Shown here: in pieces, positions 9,039-17,766 of the stretch | Numbering within the stretch: the stretch's first letter is position 1 | Layout of the letters: every line of letters starts with the position of its first letter | Position numbers and translations under genes: made by a program | Notes under the pieces: generated by a model | Told to the model about the DNA's origin: nothing | Database searches by the model: none | The model's input: the letters and a program-made list of their open reading frames with translations, nothing else | DNA from: Bog-473 sp963706555 | GTDB taxonomy: Bacteria; Actinomycetota; Acidimicrobiia; Acidimicrobiales; RAAP-2 | Direction: 5' to 3' | Length of the DNA: 64,000 bases | NCBI GenBank assembly: GCA_963706555.1 | Contig: OY970164.1 | Coordinates: forward strand, 2,418,001-2,482,000

Positions 9039-10180
9039 GCGACGTCGCCATCATCGGAGTCGGGCTCCACCCCTTCGGCCGCTTCCCCGGCAAGTCGGCG
9101 ATCGAAATGGGTGCTGACGCCATCAGGGCTGCACTGCTGGACGCCGGCCTCCAATGGGGGGACGTGCAATTCGCCTTCGGCGGAAGCTATGAGGTCGACA
9201 ACCCCGATGCGGTCGTGAACCTCCTCGGCCTCACCGGGCTTCCGTTCACCGACGTCTACAACGGTTGTGCCACAGCGGCCAGTGCTATCAGCCTCGCGGC
9301 GCAGACCATTCAGCTGGGGGCATACGACATCGGGGTCGCTGTCGGCATGGACAAACACCCTGTAGGGGCTTTCTCGGCCGATCCGGTGCAGTACAGCCTT
9401 CCGAGTTGGTACGGAGAGGTGGGTCTCTTCCTCACCCCGAAATTCTTTGCCATGAAGATTCAGCGCTATATGTACGACCACGGCATCACGCGGCAGTGCC
9501 TCGCGGCCGTCGCGGCCAAGGCGTATCGAAACGGGGCGAGAAACCCCAATGCTTTTCGCAAGTCGGCGATCCCCGCCGAGCAGATCGCGGAGTCCCGAAT
9601 GGTGAATGACCCGCTGACGCAGTACATGTTCTGCAGTCCGGACGAGGGAGCGGCGGCGATCGTTCTCTGCCGGGCGGACATCGCGCACCGGTACACAGCG
9701 AATCCCATTCTCCTGAGAGCGTCCGAGGTGCGGACGCGGCGCTACGGCGCTTTCGAGGTGCACAGCCCCTCAACGCCGCTCCTCAGGGGGAACGCTCCGA
9801 CGACCGATGCATCGAACGCGGCGTACGAACGCGCCGGACTGGGCCCAGAGGATGTCGATGTGATCCAGCTGCAGGACACCGATGTCGGTGCTGAGATCAT
9901 CCATATGGCAGAAAACGGCTTCTGCAAGGACGGCGAGCAGGAGCAGTTGATCGCGGACGGCGCCACGGAGATCGACGGCCCGTTGCCGGTGAACACGGAC
10001 GGTGGCCTCCTGGCGAACGGCGAACCGATCGGTGCCTCCGGCTTGCGGCAGATTCACGAGTTGGTCCTCCAATTGCGCGGGGACGGCGGCGATCGACAGG
10101 TGCCGGGAAAGCCGAGGGTGGGCTATGCCCAGCTCTACGGTGCGCCTGGGACGGCCGGCGTCACCATTGTTTCGCGCTGA
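9035..10180 (+). CDS. Thiolase-fold lipid-transfer-type protein (pair 1), Cys retained
   Basis: A 381-residue thiolase-superfamily protein of the SCP-x/lipid-transfer branch, starting at a GTG that overlaps the DUF35 stop. The nucleophile position holds Cys78 in YNGCATAAS, so it is the only one of the four paralogues here with that cysteine. The two oxyanion-hole histidines of thiolases are absent: the HDCF-like motif reads QLQDTD and the GHP motif reads NGEPIG in NTDGGLLANGEPIGASG. It thus fits neither a standard thiolase nor the Ltp2 aldolase pattern (no Cys, two Tyr). Expected role: C-C bond cleavage or formation on a CoA thioester, together with DUF35 pair 1. The protein ends at 10180 with a normal terminus; an amidohydrolase remnant follows directly. 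Confidence 0.85.
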   Translation: MSDVAIIGVGLHPFGRFPGKSAIEMGADAIRAALLDAGLQWGDVQFAFGGSYEVDNPDAVVNLLGLTGLPFTDVYNGCATAASAISLAAQTIQLGAYDIGVAVGMDKHPVGAFSADPVQYSLPSWYGEVGLFLTPKFFAMKIQRYMYDHGITRQCLAAVAAKAYRNGARNPNAFRKSAIPAEQIAESRMVNDPLTQYMFCSPDEGAAAIVLCRADIAHRYTANPILLRASEVRTRRYGAFEVHSPSTPLLRGNAPTTDASNAAYERAGLGPEDVDVIQLQDTDVGAEIIHMAENGFCKDGEQEQLIADGATEIDGPLPVNTDGGLLANGEPIGASGLRQIHELVLQLRGDGGDRQVPGKPRVGYAQLYGAPGTAGVTIVSR

Positions 10181-10350
10181 GTCCGGGTGGACCTCCCTGC
10201 GGACGGAATGCGGCTTTACGCTGAGGCACGCGGGGTCGATGCGGGGCTGGTGAATGGCGGAGTGATTCTCGACGTCGCAGGTCTGACCGGGTGATGTCCT
10301 GCACCATCCTGCGGTGGAGACGCGGCACGGACACCGTCGCGACAACGTGA
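10181..10350 (+). pseudogene. C-terminal remnant of an amidohydrolase-3 (D-aminoacylase-like) gene
   Basis: Directly after the thiolase stop the sequence encodes VDLPADGMRLYAEARGVD then LVNGGVILDVAGLTG. After a one-base shift near 10288-10292 (GGG where GGGG would keep frame) it continues as TILRWRRGTDTVATT, stop at 10348-10350. This matches the C-terminal beta-sandwich ending of the deacylases in this window: 62123-63829 has FDLPGGAGRLYCEGVG, VLVHGETLVASGELT and GAILRSGRDT, and 39363-41081 has GTILRSGRDT. About 55 codons remain of a gene that is normally about 570; nothing of the catalytic domain is present. It implies a deletion, or a misassembly, joining the thiolase end to the tail of a lost fifth deacylase gene. 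The TGA overlaps the GTG of the next gene by 4 nt, which is how that start is fixed. Confidence 0.65.
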
Positions 10351-11501
10351 TCGCCGGTCGCGCTGTGATCTGCGGGGTCGGCGAGATACCTCCACGCCGA
10401 GACACCGGCGACCAGACGACGGTCGAACTCGTCAGCCGCGTCGCTGATCTCACCGTCCGCGACGCTGGGATCTCCCTACGCGACGTGGACGGCCTCGTGG
10501 TCCACCAGATCCGCTCCATGTCCATGGGGGCGGTGGCGTTGGTCGAGATGCTCGGGTTGCAAGCAAGTTTCGTCGACCGAGTCGATCATGGCGGCGCTAC
10601 GGGCGCCGCCATGATCGCCAGAGCTGCGATGGCCGTCGCCACCGGGGCTTGCACGACCTGCCTGTGCCTCACCGCATCGGCCCGTCCGCCCGGGGCACCC
10701 GGTCTCCGCGTTGCCGACCAGTCGCCCACCGCAGAGTTCGAGGAGCCGTACGGCGGCATCGGGGCGAACTACGGATATGCCCTGATCGCCCGCCGTTACA
10801 TGCACGAGTACGGGGCGACTCCCGAGCAGCTGGCGAATGTTGCGGTCCAGCAGCGAGCGAACGCGTGCGTGAACCCTGATGCGATCTTCTACGGCCAGCC
10901 GTTGACGCTCGACAACGTGCTGTCATCGCCCATGATTCTCGATCCTCTCCATTTGCTCGAGATCGTGATGCCGACCGGAGGTGCCGCCGGTGTCCTCGTG
11001 ACGACGACCGAGCGGGCCAGGGATCTCCGCCAGCCTCCGGTTCGCGTCCTCGGTGTGGGAGAACACCTCAGCCATTGGTCGGCGACGTACGCACCAAACC
11101 TGAGCACCTCAGCCGTGAAACCAGCCGCCGCACGCGCCTTCGCCATGGCCGGCGTGATCCCCGCCGATATCGGTCTGGTGTCGGCCTACGACTGCTACAC
11201 GATCACTGTTCTTCTCACCCTCGAAGACGCCGGATTCTGCCCGAAAGGGGAGGCGGGCCGTTTCGTCGAGCAGCACGACCTGCGGTGGAACGGGGACTTC
11301 CCACTGAACACGCACGGCGGGCAGCTCTCCTACGGCCAGTCGGGTATCGCCGGCGGAATGAGTCACGTCACGGAGGCGGTCCGCCAGTTACAAGGCCGCG
11401 CCGCCGGCCGGACTGTGCCGGGCCTCGAGCTGGCATTCGTTCACGGGAACGGCGGGATCATGGGCGAACAGGTGAGTCTCGTACTGGGTGCGACTCGGTG
11501 A
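10347..11501 (+). CDS. Thiolase-fold lipid-transfer-type protein (pair 2), lacks nucleophilic Cys
   Basis: A 384-residue protein beginning MIAGRAVICGVGEIP, a typical first strand of SCP-x-like thiolases. The cysteine position is Gly83 (VDHGGATGAAM), the first oxyanion His is Tyr (AYDCYTI in place of HDCF) and the second is Gln (NTHGGQLSYGQSG in place of GHP). Loss of Cys and gain of Tyr resemble Ltp2-type retro-aldolases, which cleave beta-hydroxyacyl-CoA rather than beta-ketoacyl-CoA. The GTG at 10347 is preferred over GTG 10314, because the stretch between codes for the tail of an amidohydrolase in another frame and the GTG overlaps that stop. It overlaps the next DUF35 gene by 4 nt (GTGA), so the order here is thiolase then DUF35, the reverse of pair 1. 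Confidence 0.83.
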   Translation: MIAGRAVICGVGEIPPRRDTGDQTTVELVSRVADLTVRDAGISLRDVDGLVVHQIRSMSMGAVALVEMLGLQASFVDRVDHGGATGAAMIARAAMAVATGACTTCLCLTASARPPGAPGLRVADQSPTAEFEEPYGGIGANYGYALIARRYMHEYGATPEQLANVAVQQRANACVNPDAIFYGQPLTLDNVLSSPMILDPLHLLEIVMPTGGAAGVLVTTTERARDLRQPPVRVLGVGEHLSHWSATYAPNLSTSAVKPAAARAFAMAGVIPADIGLVSAYDCYTITVLLTLEDAGFCPKGEAGRFVEQHDLRWNGDFPLNTHGGQLSYGQSGIAGGMSHVTEAVRQLQGRAAGRTVPGLELAFVHGNGGIMGEQVSLVLGATR

Positions 11502-11908
11502 CAACGCGCCCGCTACCCCATCCCTCGCCACTGACCCAGCCGTTCTGGGCTGCCGCCAAAGCGCGCGAGCTCCGCATCCAGCGCTGTCGCGCGTGTGGAA
11601 CGCACCTCTTCTATCCTCGGTACCTCTGCACGGCCTGCGGCAGCGACGACCTGCGGTGGTGTCCGGTGTCAGGACGGGCCACCGTGTTCACCTTCACGGT
11701 GGCCCGCCGCCCCACGCATCCCGGCCTGGCTGACCGCGTTCCGTACGTCATTGCGGTCGTCGAGCTCGAGGAAGGTCCGAAGCTCACAGCTAACCTGGTC
11801 GGGATTGATCCCGACGATGTCGAGATCGGCCTGTCGGTCGAGGTGGCCTTCGAAGACGTCGGCGACACGACCCTCGTCCAGTTCCGCCCGACAAATGCAG
11901 AGCGATAA
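11498..11908 (+). CDS. DUF35 Zn-ribbon/OB-fold protein (pair 2)
   Basis: A 136-residue DUF35 protein: helix LTQPFWAAAKARELRIQRC, zinc ribbon with CRAC (about residues 32-35) and CTAC (about 45-48), then the OB-fold (ATVFTFTVARRPTHPGLADR, PYVIAVVELEEGPKLTANLV). The GTG at 11498 overlaps the thiolase-fold stop by 4 nt, so the pair is translationally coupled. In the family the OB-fold binds the CoA part of the substrate and stabilises the thiolase-fold partner. It is followed without a gap by an acyl-CoA ligase, placing CoA activation and C-C cleavage in one transcript. Confidence 0.88.
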   Translation: MTTRPLPHPSPLTQPFWAAAKARELRIQRCRACGTHLFYPRYLCTACGSDDLRWCPVSGRATVFTFTVARRPTHPGLADRVPYVIAVVELEEGPKLTANLVGIDPDDVEIGLSVEVAFEDVGDTTLVQFRPTNAER

Positions 11909-13584
11909 CGTGCCGACCACCTTGCGCTGGGTTCCGGGTCCTGCTTTCGGGCCCGAACGACGCCAGGCGATGATGGGGCCGGGCGCTCCCTTTGAGATCG
12001 TCGAGCAAGAGGCAATGGGCACCCGTCACGAGGTGTTCGCGCAACGCTATCCACATCTCCGGGCACTCTTCGAGGACGGCACGACCCGCAATAGCTCCCG
12101 TCCGTATCTTGTGCACGGCGAGCATACGATCACGTTTGCCCAGTCGAGGAAATTGGTCGCGGCGGCCGCGGCAGCCCTCCGCCGCGAGCACGGCATCGGC
12201 CGAGGGGATCGCGTCGCCATTGCGTCGGCCAACCGCTACGAATTTGTCATAGTGGCGTGGGCCGTCATCGTTCTCGGCGGGGTCGTCGTGGCACTGAATG
12301 GTTGGTGGACCGGCCCAGAACTCGAGTACGGCATCGGCCTCACGCGGCCTACGTTGCTGATCGGCGACGAGGAACGTCTGGCCCGTCTCACGGACCTCGT
12401 CCCGGACTTGCCCCGGCGTGATCTCGACGACGCCACCTCGACCTGGTTCGAGGGTGACGATCCCCTTCCGGTCGTGGCCATCGATGAGGACGACCCGTTC
12501 GTGATCCTCTTCACGAGCGGCACCACAGGACGCCCCAAAGGAGCCGTGCTCACGCATCGCAACAACATTCATTGGGCGCAGTCCATTGCTCTGCGCGGAG
12601 CGGCATCGGGCGCCATGGCCAGCGAGTCTTGTGAGATCGCCGCGCTTCCCTTGTTCCACATCTCCGGGCTCAACTGCCAGGCCATCTCGTCCGTGGCGAC
12701 GGGGACGAAGCTCGTCTACATGCCGCCGCCCGGCCGGTGGTCGCCGGAGAGCCAGCTCGCACTCACCGAGCAGCAGGGCGTGACGACCTGGCGGTTGGTG
12801 CCGACGCAGGCCTGGCGGCTCCTGGAATATGCGCGTGTGGACGACTACGACGTCTCGAGTCTGCGCTCCATCGTCGGTGGCGGTTCCCTCTGGTCACCGA
12901 ATCTGCTCGAGCGACTGGCTGAGCAATGGCCCCAAGCCCGCTCGGGCCTGGTGGTGGGGCTCGGGATGACCGAGACGAACGGCACCGGTGCCACAGCGGT
13001 CATGCCCGGCCTTCTCGATGTTCCGGGCAACGTGGGGGGACCGCCCCCCGCGGCGCACGTCCGGGTGTGTCAACTGGCCTCCGATGTGCAGGTGGAAGAT
13101 GGCGTCGTCGGAGAGGTGCAAGTTCGTCAGCGCGTCCGTGTTCGTCGGCTACGACGGCGACCCGGCGGCAAGCGAAGCTGCGCTCGGAAAGGACCGCTGG
13201 TACCGCACCGGTGACTTTGGCCGCGTAGAAAAGGATCTGTTGTTCCTCGAGGGTCGCCGCTCCGATCTCATCCTCCGTGGAGGCGAGAACATCTACCCGG
13301 CGGAGATCGAGGATCGGCTGCACGAGCACCCGGCAATCACCGATGTCGTCGTCGTTGGCGTACCCGATCGGGTGCTCGGCGAACTGGTCAAAGCGGTCGT
13401 CGTCCTCCATCCCGGGTCGACCCTGGAGGCCGACGAAGTCCGGGCCTGGGCAGCAGCAACCCTGGCACCGTTCAAGGTTCCCGCGCTCGTCGAATTTCGT
13501 GACAGTCTTCCCCGAAATGTGACGGGAAAAGTCATGAAGCACCTTCTGGATTCGACCGATCCGGTGCCCTTCGCGGAGGAGTAA
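11895..13584 (+). CDS. Acyl-CoA/fatty-acid-CoA ligase (AMP-forming), frameshifted
   Basis: Class I adenylate-forming enzyme that makes acyl-CoA from a carboxylic acid, ATP and CoA. Visible in order: the P-loop motif FTSGTTGRPKGAVLTH near residue 213, GLGMTETNG near 355, then in the next frame WYRTGDFG, GGENIYPAEIEDRLHEHP and the C-terminal lysine motif PRNVTGKVMKHLL. The frame breaks near 13125-13130: VGEVQVR runs out of frame and SASVFVGYDGDP continues in the next, which fits one extra base. Restored length is 562 residues, normal for FadD-type ligases. ATG 11895 overlaps the DUF35 end by 14 nt; GTG 11910 is an alternative start. Substrate specificity cannot be read, but the neighbours point to a bulky carboxylic acid. 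Confidence 0.87.
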
Positions 13585-13749
13585 TCCCACAGACGTCGAT
13601 CACGGAACTCCGGGCAGTCCGGCTGAAGGCGGTGTTTGACGCCGCAGCTCGTGCGCCGGTAATCTGACATCGACGTCAAGCTCGATTGTGTCGACGTGAG
13701 TATCGGCACCGAGTGAGGGGTGTGGACGTGAGTCCAGGGGGGTTCGACC

Positions 13750-15693
13750 ATGTCGATTCGAGCGCAACGGGTTGTCACACCCCGCGTGGAGCGCACGGCC
13801 AAGGCAACAGTCGCAGAGGCACAGAATGGCCTGTGTTCGCGCCACTGGTTCCGGCGTGGTCTTCTCGCAATGGTGGGCCTTGTGATGGCCTTCCCACTGG
13901 TGTGGGTGGCCTCCCCATCTGGAGCCAGTGCCACTGCACTGACGCCGTGGCCGGGAGGAACCTGGCAACCGGACCCGGCGACCTACGGGATGACCGTCGT
14001 GCACAATATTCCGTTGCGAATGAGTGACGGCGTCACGCTCATCGCGAACGTTGGCTATCCGTCCGACCCTGCGACGGGGAATCGAGCGGCGGGGACTTTT
14101 CCGGTCTTGCTGACACAGGATCCGTATCCAGCCGAGGATCAACCAGACAGCTTCTATGTAACCCGGGGATACATCAACGCGGTGGTCGAGGTACGAGGCA
14201 CCATTGACACCCATGGCCCGGGTGGCAAGGAAGACGTGTCGGACTTTTTCGGCCCTCGTCAGACGAAGGACAGTGTCGCCCTGGTGCAGTGGGCCGCCCA
14301 CACGCTCACCGGATCCAATGGCGTGGTGGGTCTGGACGGGTGTTCGTTTCTCGGCATCGACCAGATCTTCACCGCGGCCGCACTCGGTCCGAATTCACCC
14401 GTCAAAGAGATCCTTCCGGCCTGTGCCTCCAACGACTACAGCACCTACTTCGCCGGTGGCATACCGAGTCAGGTGGCAGGGCTCTTCGCGAGCCCCTTGG
14501 CTGAAACGCTCGACGGCACGAAGAACGAGGCCGTAAACCATGCCGAGGACCTCGCACTGGAGCATCAGTTTCTCACCGGCGGTTCAGCAGCGTACAACGG
14601 TACGTTTTGGCAGCAGCGCACGACGTACAACGTTGCGTCCAACATTGTGAAGAACAACATCCCGGCGCTCCTGTGGAGCGGTTGGTATCCCACCGACGGT
14701 CCCGGGTCGCTTCTCGAGTATGCGATCTTCCAGAACGTCTACGCCCACCGACCAGCCTTTGGCCCGATGCGCCCGGGTCAGAAGACGACCGGCCGCTATC
14801 AAATAGTCATCGGCCCGTGGCAGCACGGTCAAGGCCTTGACCAGACCATTCAACTCGAATGGTACGACACCTGGTTGAAGGGAGAGCACACCGGCATGAC
14901 GACCACGCAAACCCCGATGCATCTGTACGAATTGCAGTCAGAAAAATGGGTCAATGCCACGACGTACCCGATGACCGACGACTACACCGCGTATCATCTG
15001 GCATCGGACGGTAGCTTGACCACCAGCTCCTCCGCTTCGGGATCGGCCACGCTGCATTGGGGCCAGCCGACGCAGGAAGGCACGACGCTCACCTTCAATG
15101 CGCAACCCATGGCCAATCAGGAAGTGATCGGCGGCCCAATTGCCGCCACCATTTATGCGAGGTCGAGCAATCGCAATCTTGAATTGAACGGAACTTTGTT
15201 CGACGTGTCGCCATCGGGTCAAAGCACGCAGATCGCTACCGGAACGGTTCTGGGAAGTCTTCGGGCAGTGGACAAGAGCCGCTCTTGGTACGACAAGAAC
15301 CACCTGCTTGTTCGGCCCGAGCATCCGTACGTGAAAGACAGCTACGCCCCCGCCAATTCCCTGCAGCAATATGACATCGGATTGACACCGACCCTCTACG
15401 GAGTTCCCGCCGGAGACCACCTGCAGTTCGTGCTGACAACGCAGGCACCGGATGCCAAATGCAAGGGCGCGGGCGCACTGCTCTCTGCGTTGACGACCCC
15501 GCTGCCATGTCTACCCAGTACACCGCAGAAGAGGTCTCTTCCGGGCGGTGTGTACAAAGTCGTCTGGGGCCCCTCCACGCCATCGTCGGTGAACGTTCCG
15601 CTGCTTCCTGACGGAGCGGTGCAGGACTCCTCCAGCGGCGCAACGCCAACCAGCAACGGGTTGACCGAGCCCCTCAGTTGGAACGGCAGCTGA
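13750..15693 (+). CDS. Exported S15-type acyl esterase / X-Pro dipeptidyl-peptidase-like hydrolase
   Basis: A 647-residue alpha/beta hydrolase of the CocE/NonD and X-Pro dipeptidyl-peptidase superfamily. The N-terminus has a twin-Arg-free signal region (basic up to RHWFRRG, hydrophobic LLAMVGLVMAFPLVWV about residues 38-53, cleavage near ASA about 60), so it acts outside the membrane. The catalytic triad can be placed: Ser199 in DGCSFLG, Asp316 in SGWYPTDGPG, His359 in GPWQHGQ. The C-terminal third is the family's jelly-roll domain (TLTFNAQPMANQEVIGGPIAA onwards). It is flanked by an acyl-CoA ligase and a binding-protein gene, so a role in releasing an acid from an ester or amide before uptake is plausible (inference). 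The start follows a GGGGGG tract. Confidence 0.85.
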   Translation: MSIRAQRVVTPRVERTAKATVAEAQNGLCSRHWFRRGLLAMVGLVMAFPLVWVASPSGASATALTPWPGGTWQPDPATYGMTVVHNIPLRMSDGVTLIANVGYPSDPATGNRAAGTFPVLLTQDPYPAEDQPDSFYVTRGYINAVVEVRGTIDTHGPGGKEDVSDFFGPRQTKDSVALVQWAAHTLTGSNGVVGLDGCSFLGIDQIFTAAALGPNSPVKEILPACASNDYSTYFAGGIPSQVAGLFASPLAETLDGTKNEAVNHAEDLALEHQFLTGGSAAYNGTFWQQRTTYNVASNIVKNNIPALLWSGWYPTDGPGSLLEYAIFQNVYAHRPAFGPMRPGQKTTGRYQIVIGPWQHGQGLDQTIQLEWYDTWLKGEHTGMTTTQTPMHLYELQSEKWVNATTYPMTDDYTAYHLASDGSLTTSSSASGSATLHWGQPTQEGTTLTFNAQPMANQEVIGGPIAATIYARSSNRNLELNGTLFDVSPSGQSTQIATGTVLGSLRAVDKSRSWYDKNHLLVRPEHPYVKDSYAPANSLQQYDIGLTPTLYGVPAGDHLQFVLTTQAPDAKCKGAGALLSALTTPLPCLPSTPQKRSLPGGVYKVVWGPSTPSSVNVPLLPDGAVQDSSSGATPTSNGLTEPLSWNGS

Positions 15694-15875
15694 CCGGTTT
15701 GCCAGGAGGCTCGATCCGTCCTCGCCTGCCGTTCGCGCCGACTCATCATTGCACCCGGTTGGGGCAGGGTTCGCGACGCGGCGGACTCGACAATGACGTC
15801 GACATATGGTAGAACGACATGTGTTAGACACACAACGTACACATAACTGACAAATCTGTAGACGGGGACGACATC

Positions 15876-17099
15876 ATGAGGAATGTTTTTCGCAGTGTGG
15901 CCGCGATAACGGCGACAGTACTGATGGCCGGAGGGTTGGTGGCCACGACTGCGCTCGCCACGCCGCAGGCCGCCGGGGCGAGCGGATCCAAGGCACCGAT
16001 CAAGATCGGGCTGGTCTGTGGCTGCACGGGGCCGTTGGCCGCCGCCGTCGTCGACGTGCCGCCCATCTACGAGGCCTGGGCGGCTTCGGTCAATGCCGCT
16101 GGTGGTATCAACGGCCACAAGATCGACGTCATCTCCAAAGACGACAATTCCAACCCGACGACGTCGACCACCATCGTCCACAACTTCGTCGAGAGCGACC
16201 ACGTGGTGGCCATCGTCGACGCGTCGAACAACGACGCGGTGTGGGCCGATTACGTGAAGCAGGCGGGCGTGCCCGTCGTCGGCATGGACACTTCAGCCTC
16301 GCCCTACTACACGAACTCTGACTTCTACCCCGAGGGCCAGACCGAGGACTCACTGTTCGCGGGAATCATCGATGCCGTCAAGCAGGCGGGGGCCACCAAA
16401 TTCGCCCTCATCTACTGTGCCGAGGCCGTCCAGTGTCAAGAGGGGATCGCCCCGCTGCAGGCTGCGGCCAAGGGGGCTGGCCTCTCCGTCGTGGCCACCG
16501 AGGAGGTCTCGGCCAGCGCTCCCAACTACACCGCGCAGTGCCTGGCGGCCAAGCAGGCCGGGGCCCAGGTGCTCTTCACGGCCGACGCCCAGACCGTGGA
16601 CGAGAAGGTCATCCAGGACTGCTACGCCCAGGGTTACAAGCCCAAGGTGGTCATCGACGGCGAAATCCTTCTCCCCAGCCTGACGACGACCCCGGCCATC
16701 AATCAGGCCACGTACTTCACCGTGCCCAACCTGCCCTACTTCGCGAAGAACGCGCAGATCACGGCCATGAACAACGCCCTCAAGAAGTACGCCCCGAAAG
16801 TGCTCAAAGACGTCAACTACGGCGAGCTGCCCATGGAGACCTGGGTGGCGGGCAAAATGTTCCAGGCGGCAGCCGTAGCCGGGCACCTCGGCGCCAACGG
16901 ACCCGCGACCTCGGCCCAGCTGGTCAAAGGCCTCGACACCTTGAACGGCAACACCTTGGGTGGCCTCGCTCCTGCGCTGACCTTTACCGCAGGCCAGCCC
17001 CACCCGGTCGACTGCTGGTACTACGCCCTGCTGAAGAACGGCAAGTACTCGACCCCGTACGGCCTCAAGCCGACGTGCGAGAAGAAGACCGCGTCGTAA
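15876..17099 (+). CDS. Periplasmic-binding-protein-like substrate receptor, Liv type (divergent paralogue 4)
   Basis: A 407-residue exported protein with signal peptide MRNVFRSVAAITATVLMAGG (cleavage around residues 30-35) and mature start APIKIGLVCGCTGPLAAAVV, the ligand-loop strand of the Liv family. It is clearly more distant from paralogues 1-3 and has its own cysteine set of eight (CGC near the N-terminus, IYC and QCQ, QCLAA, DCYA, DCWYY, PTCEKK). No permease or ATPase gene adjoins it. The upstream region holds a small inverted repeat TGTGT-TAG-ACACA (15820-15832) about 45 bp before the start, a possible regulator site, but no copy of the 22-bp palindrome. It probably supplies another ligand to the same or a distant Liv importer. 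Confidence 0.9.
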   Translation: MRNVFRSVAAITATVLMAGGLVATTALATPQAAGASGSKAPIKIGLVCGCTGPLAAAVVDVPPIYEAWAASVNAAGGINGHKIDVISKDDNSNPTTSTTIVHNFVESDHVVAIVDASNNDAVWADYVKQAGVPVVGMDTSASPYYTNSDFYPEGQTEDSLFAGIIDAVKQAGATKFALIYCAEAVQCQEGIAPLQAAAKGAGLSVVATEEVSASAPNYTAQCLAAKQAGAQVLFTADAQTVDEKVIQDCYAQGYKPKVVIDGEILLPSLTTTPAINQATYFTVPNLPYFAKNAQITAMNNALKKYAPKVLKDVNYGELPMETWVAGKMFQAAAVAGHLGANGPATSAQLVKGLDTLNGNTLGGLAPALTFTAGQPHPVDCWYYALLKNGKYSTPYGLKPTCEKKTAS

Positions 17100-17117
17100 G
17101 GAAAGGCGCGGGCGTCC

Positions 17118-17741
17118 TCAGCGCCGAAACGGCTCGCCCCTGGGGACGTGCCATTGCAATTCGATGTGTTGGCCAAAGGCCAGGAGCCCCGACGCCACCA
17201 CGTCCGTCTTCACGAAGGCCTGGATCATGTTCGGGGCATACGCACCGGGCTCGTCGGGGAAGTAGACCCCGCTGAGTAGTAAGCGTCCTGCGAGCTCAGG
17301 CTCGGCCGTCGCATCCCGAATGCGATCGAGCGCCGCCTCAAAATCGTCCCGCCTGTAGTAGCGGATCCCGAAGTGGAATGTTCGCTGTGGCTCGTCATGG
17401 ATGCGGCGAAGGTAGTCCCGCGCCACCCTTCCGAGGTCTGTCCCCACAGAAGGCCCATCGTTCTCGACGCCGGAGGTGAGACCTGAGGAGGCGGTCATTA
17501 CGGCGTCGAGGGCGTGCTCGAGGGCCAACTGCTCGGGAGTGACCTCCGAGGCGTAGCATGCGTTGTTCGCGTAATCATCGACGTTCGAGTCGACGAATGC
17601 GTACAGCCATTCCCCACCTGTATCAACGACTCGCATTCCGAGAAGCTCGAACACCCGACACGCCAGTGCTCTCTCGCCGGGTCGGTACAACATCTCCATG
17701 TGGTTCAGTCGTCTGAGAGTGTCGCTGTTGGTTGCACTCAT
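17118..17741 (-). CDS. Uncharacterised protein, possibly VOC (glyoxalase-fold) family
   Basis: A 207-residue soluble protein. ATG 17741 is used because GGAGGGG lies a few bases before it; the open frame continues further upstream with unlikely sequence. The N-terminal part (RLNHMEMLYRPGERALACRV, then FELLGMRVVDTGGEWLYAFV) has the beta-alpha-beta pattern of a vicinal-oxygen-chelate half-domain, and a second HFGIRYYRRDDFEAALDRI segment could be the other half. I cannot name metal ligands with confidence. It lies 25 bp after the carboxylesterase gene and so is probably co-transcribed with it, converging on the binding-protein gene that ends at 17099. Confidence 0.6.
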   Translation of the reverse strand: MSATNSDTLRRLNHMEMLYRPGERALACRVFELLGMRVVDTGGEWLYAFVDSNVDDYANNACYASEVTPEQLALEHALDAVMTASSGLTSGVENDGPSVGTDLGRVARDYLRRIHDEPQRTFHFGIRYYRRDDFEAALDRIRDATAEPELAGRLLLSGVYFPDEPGAYAPNMIQAFVKTDVVASGLLAFGQHIELQWHVPRGEPFRR

Positions 17742-17766
17742 CGTCCGCCCCTCCGTTTCATTCGCC

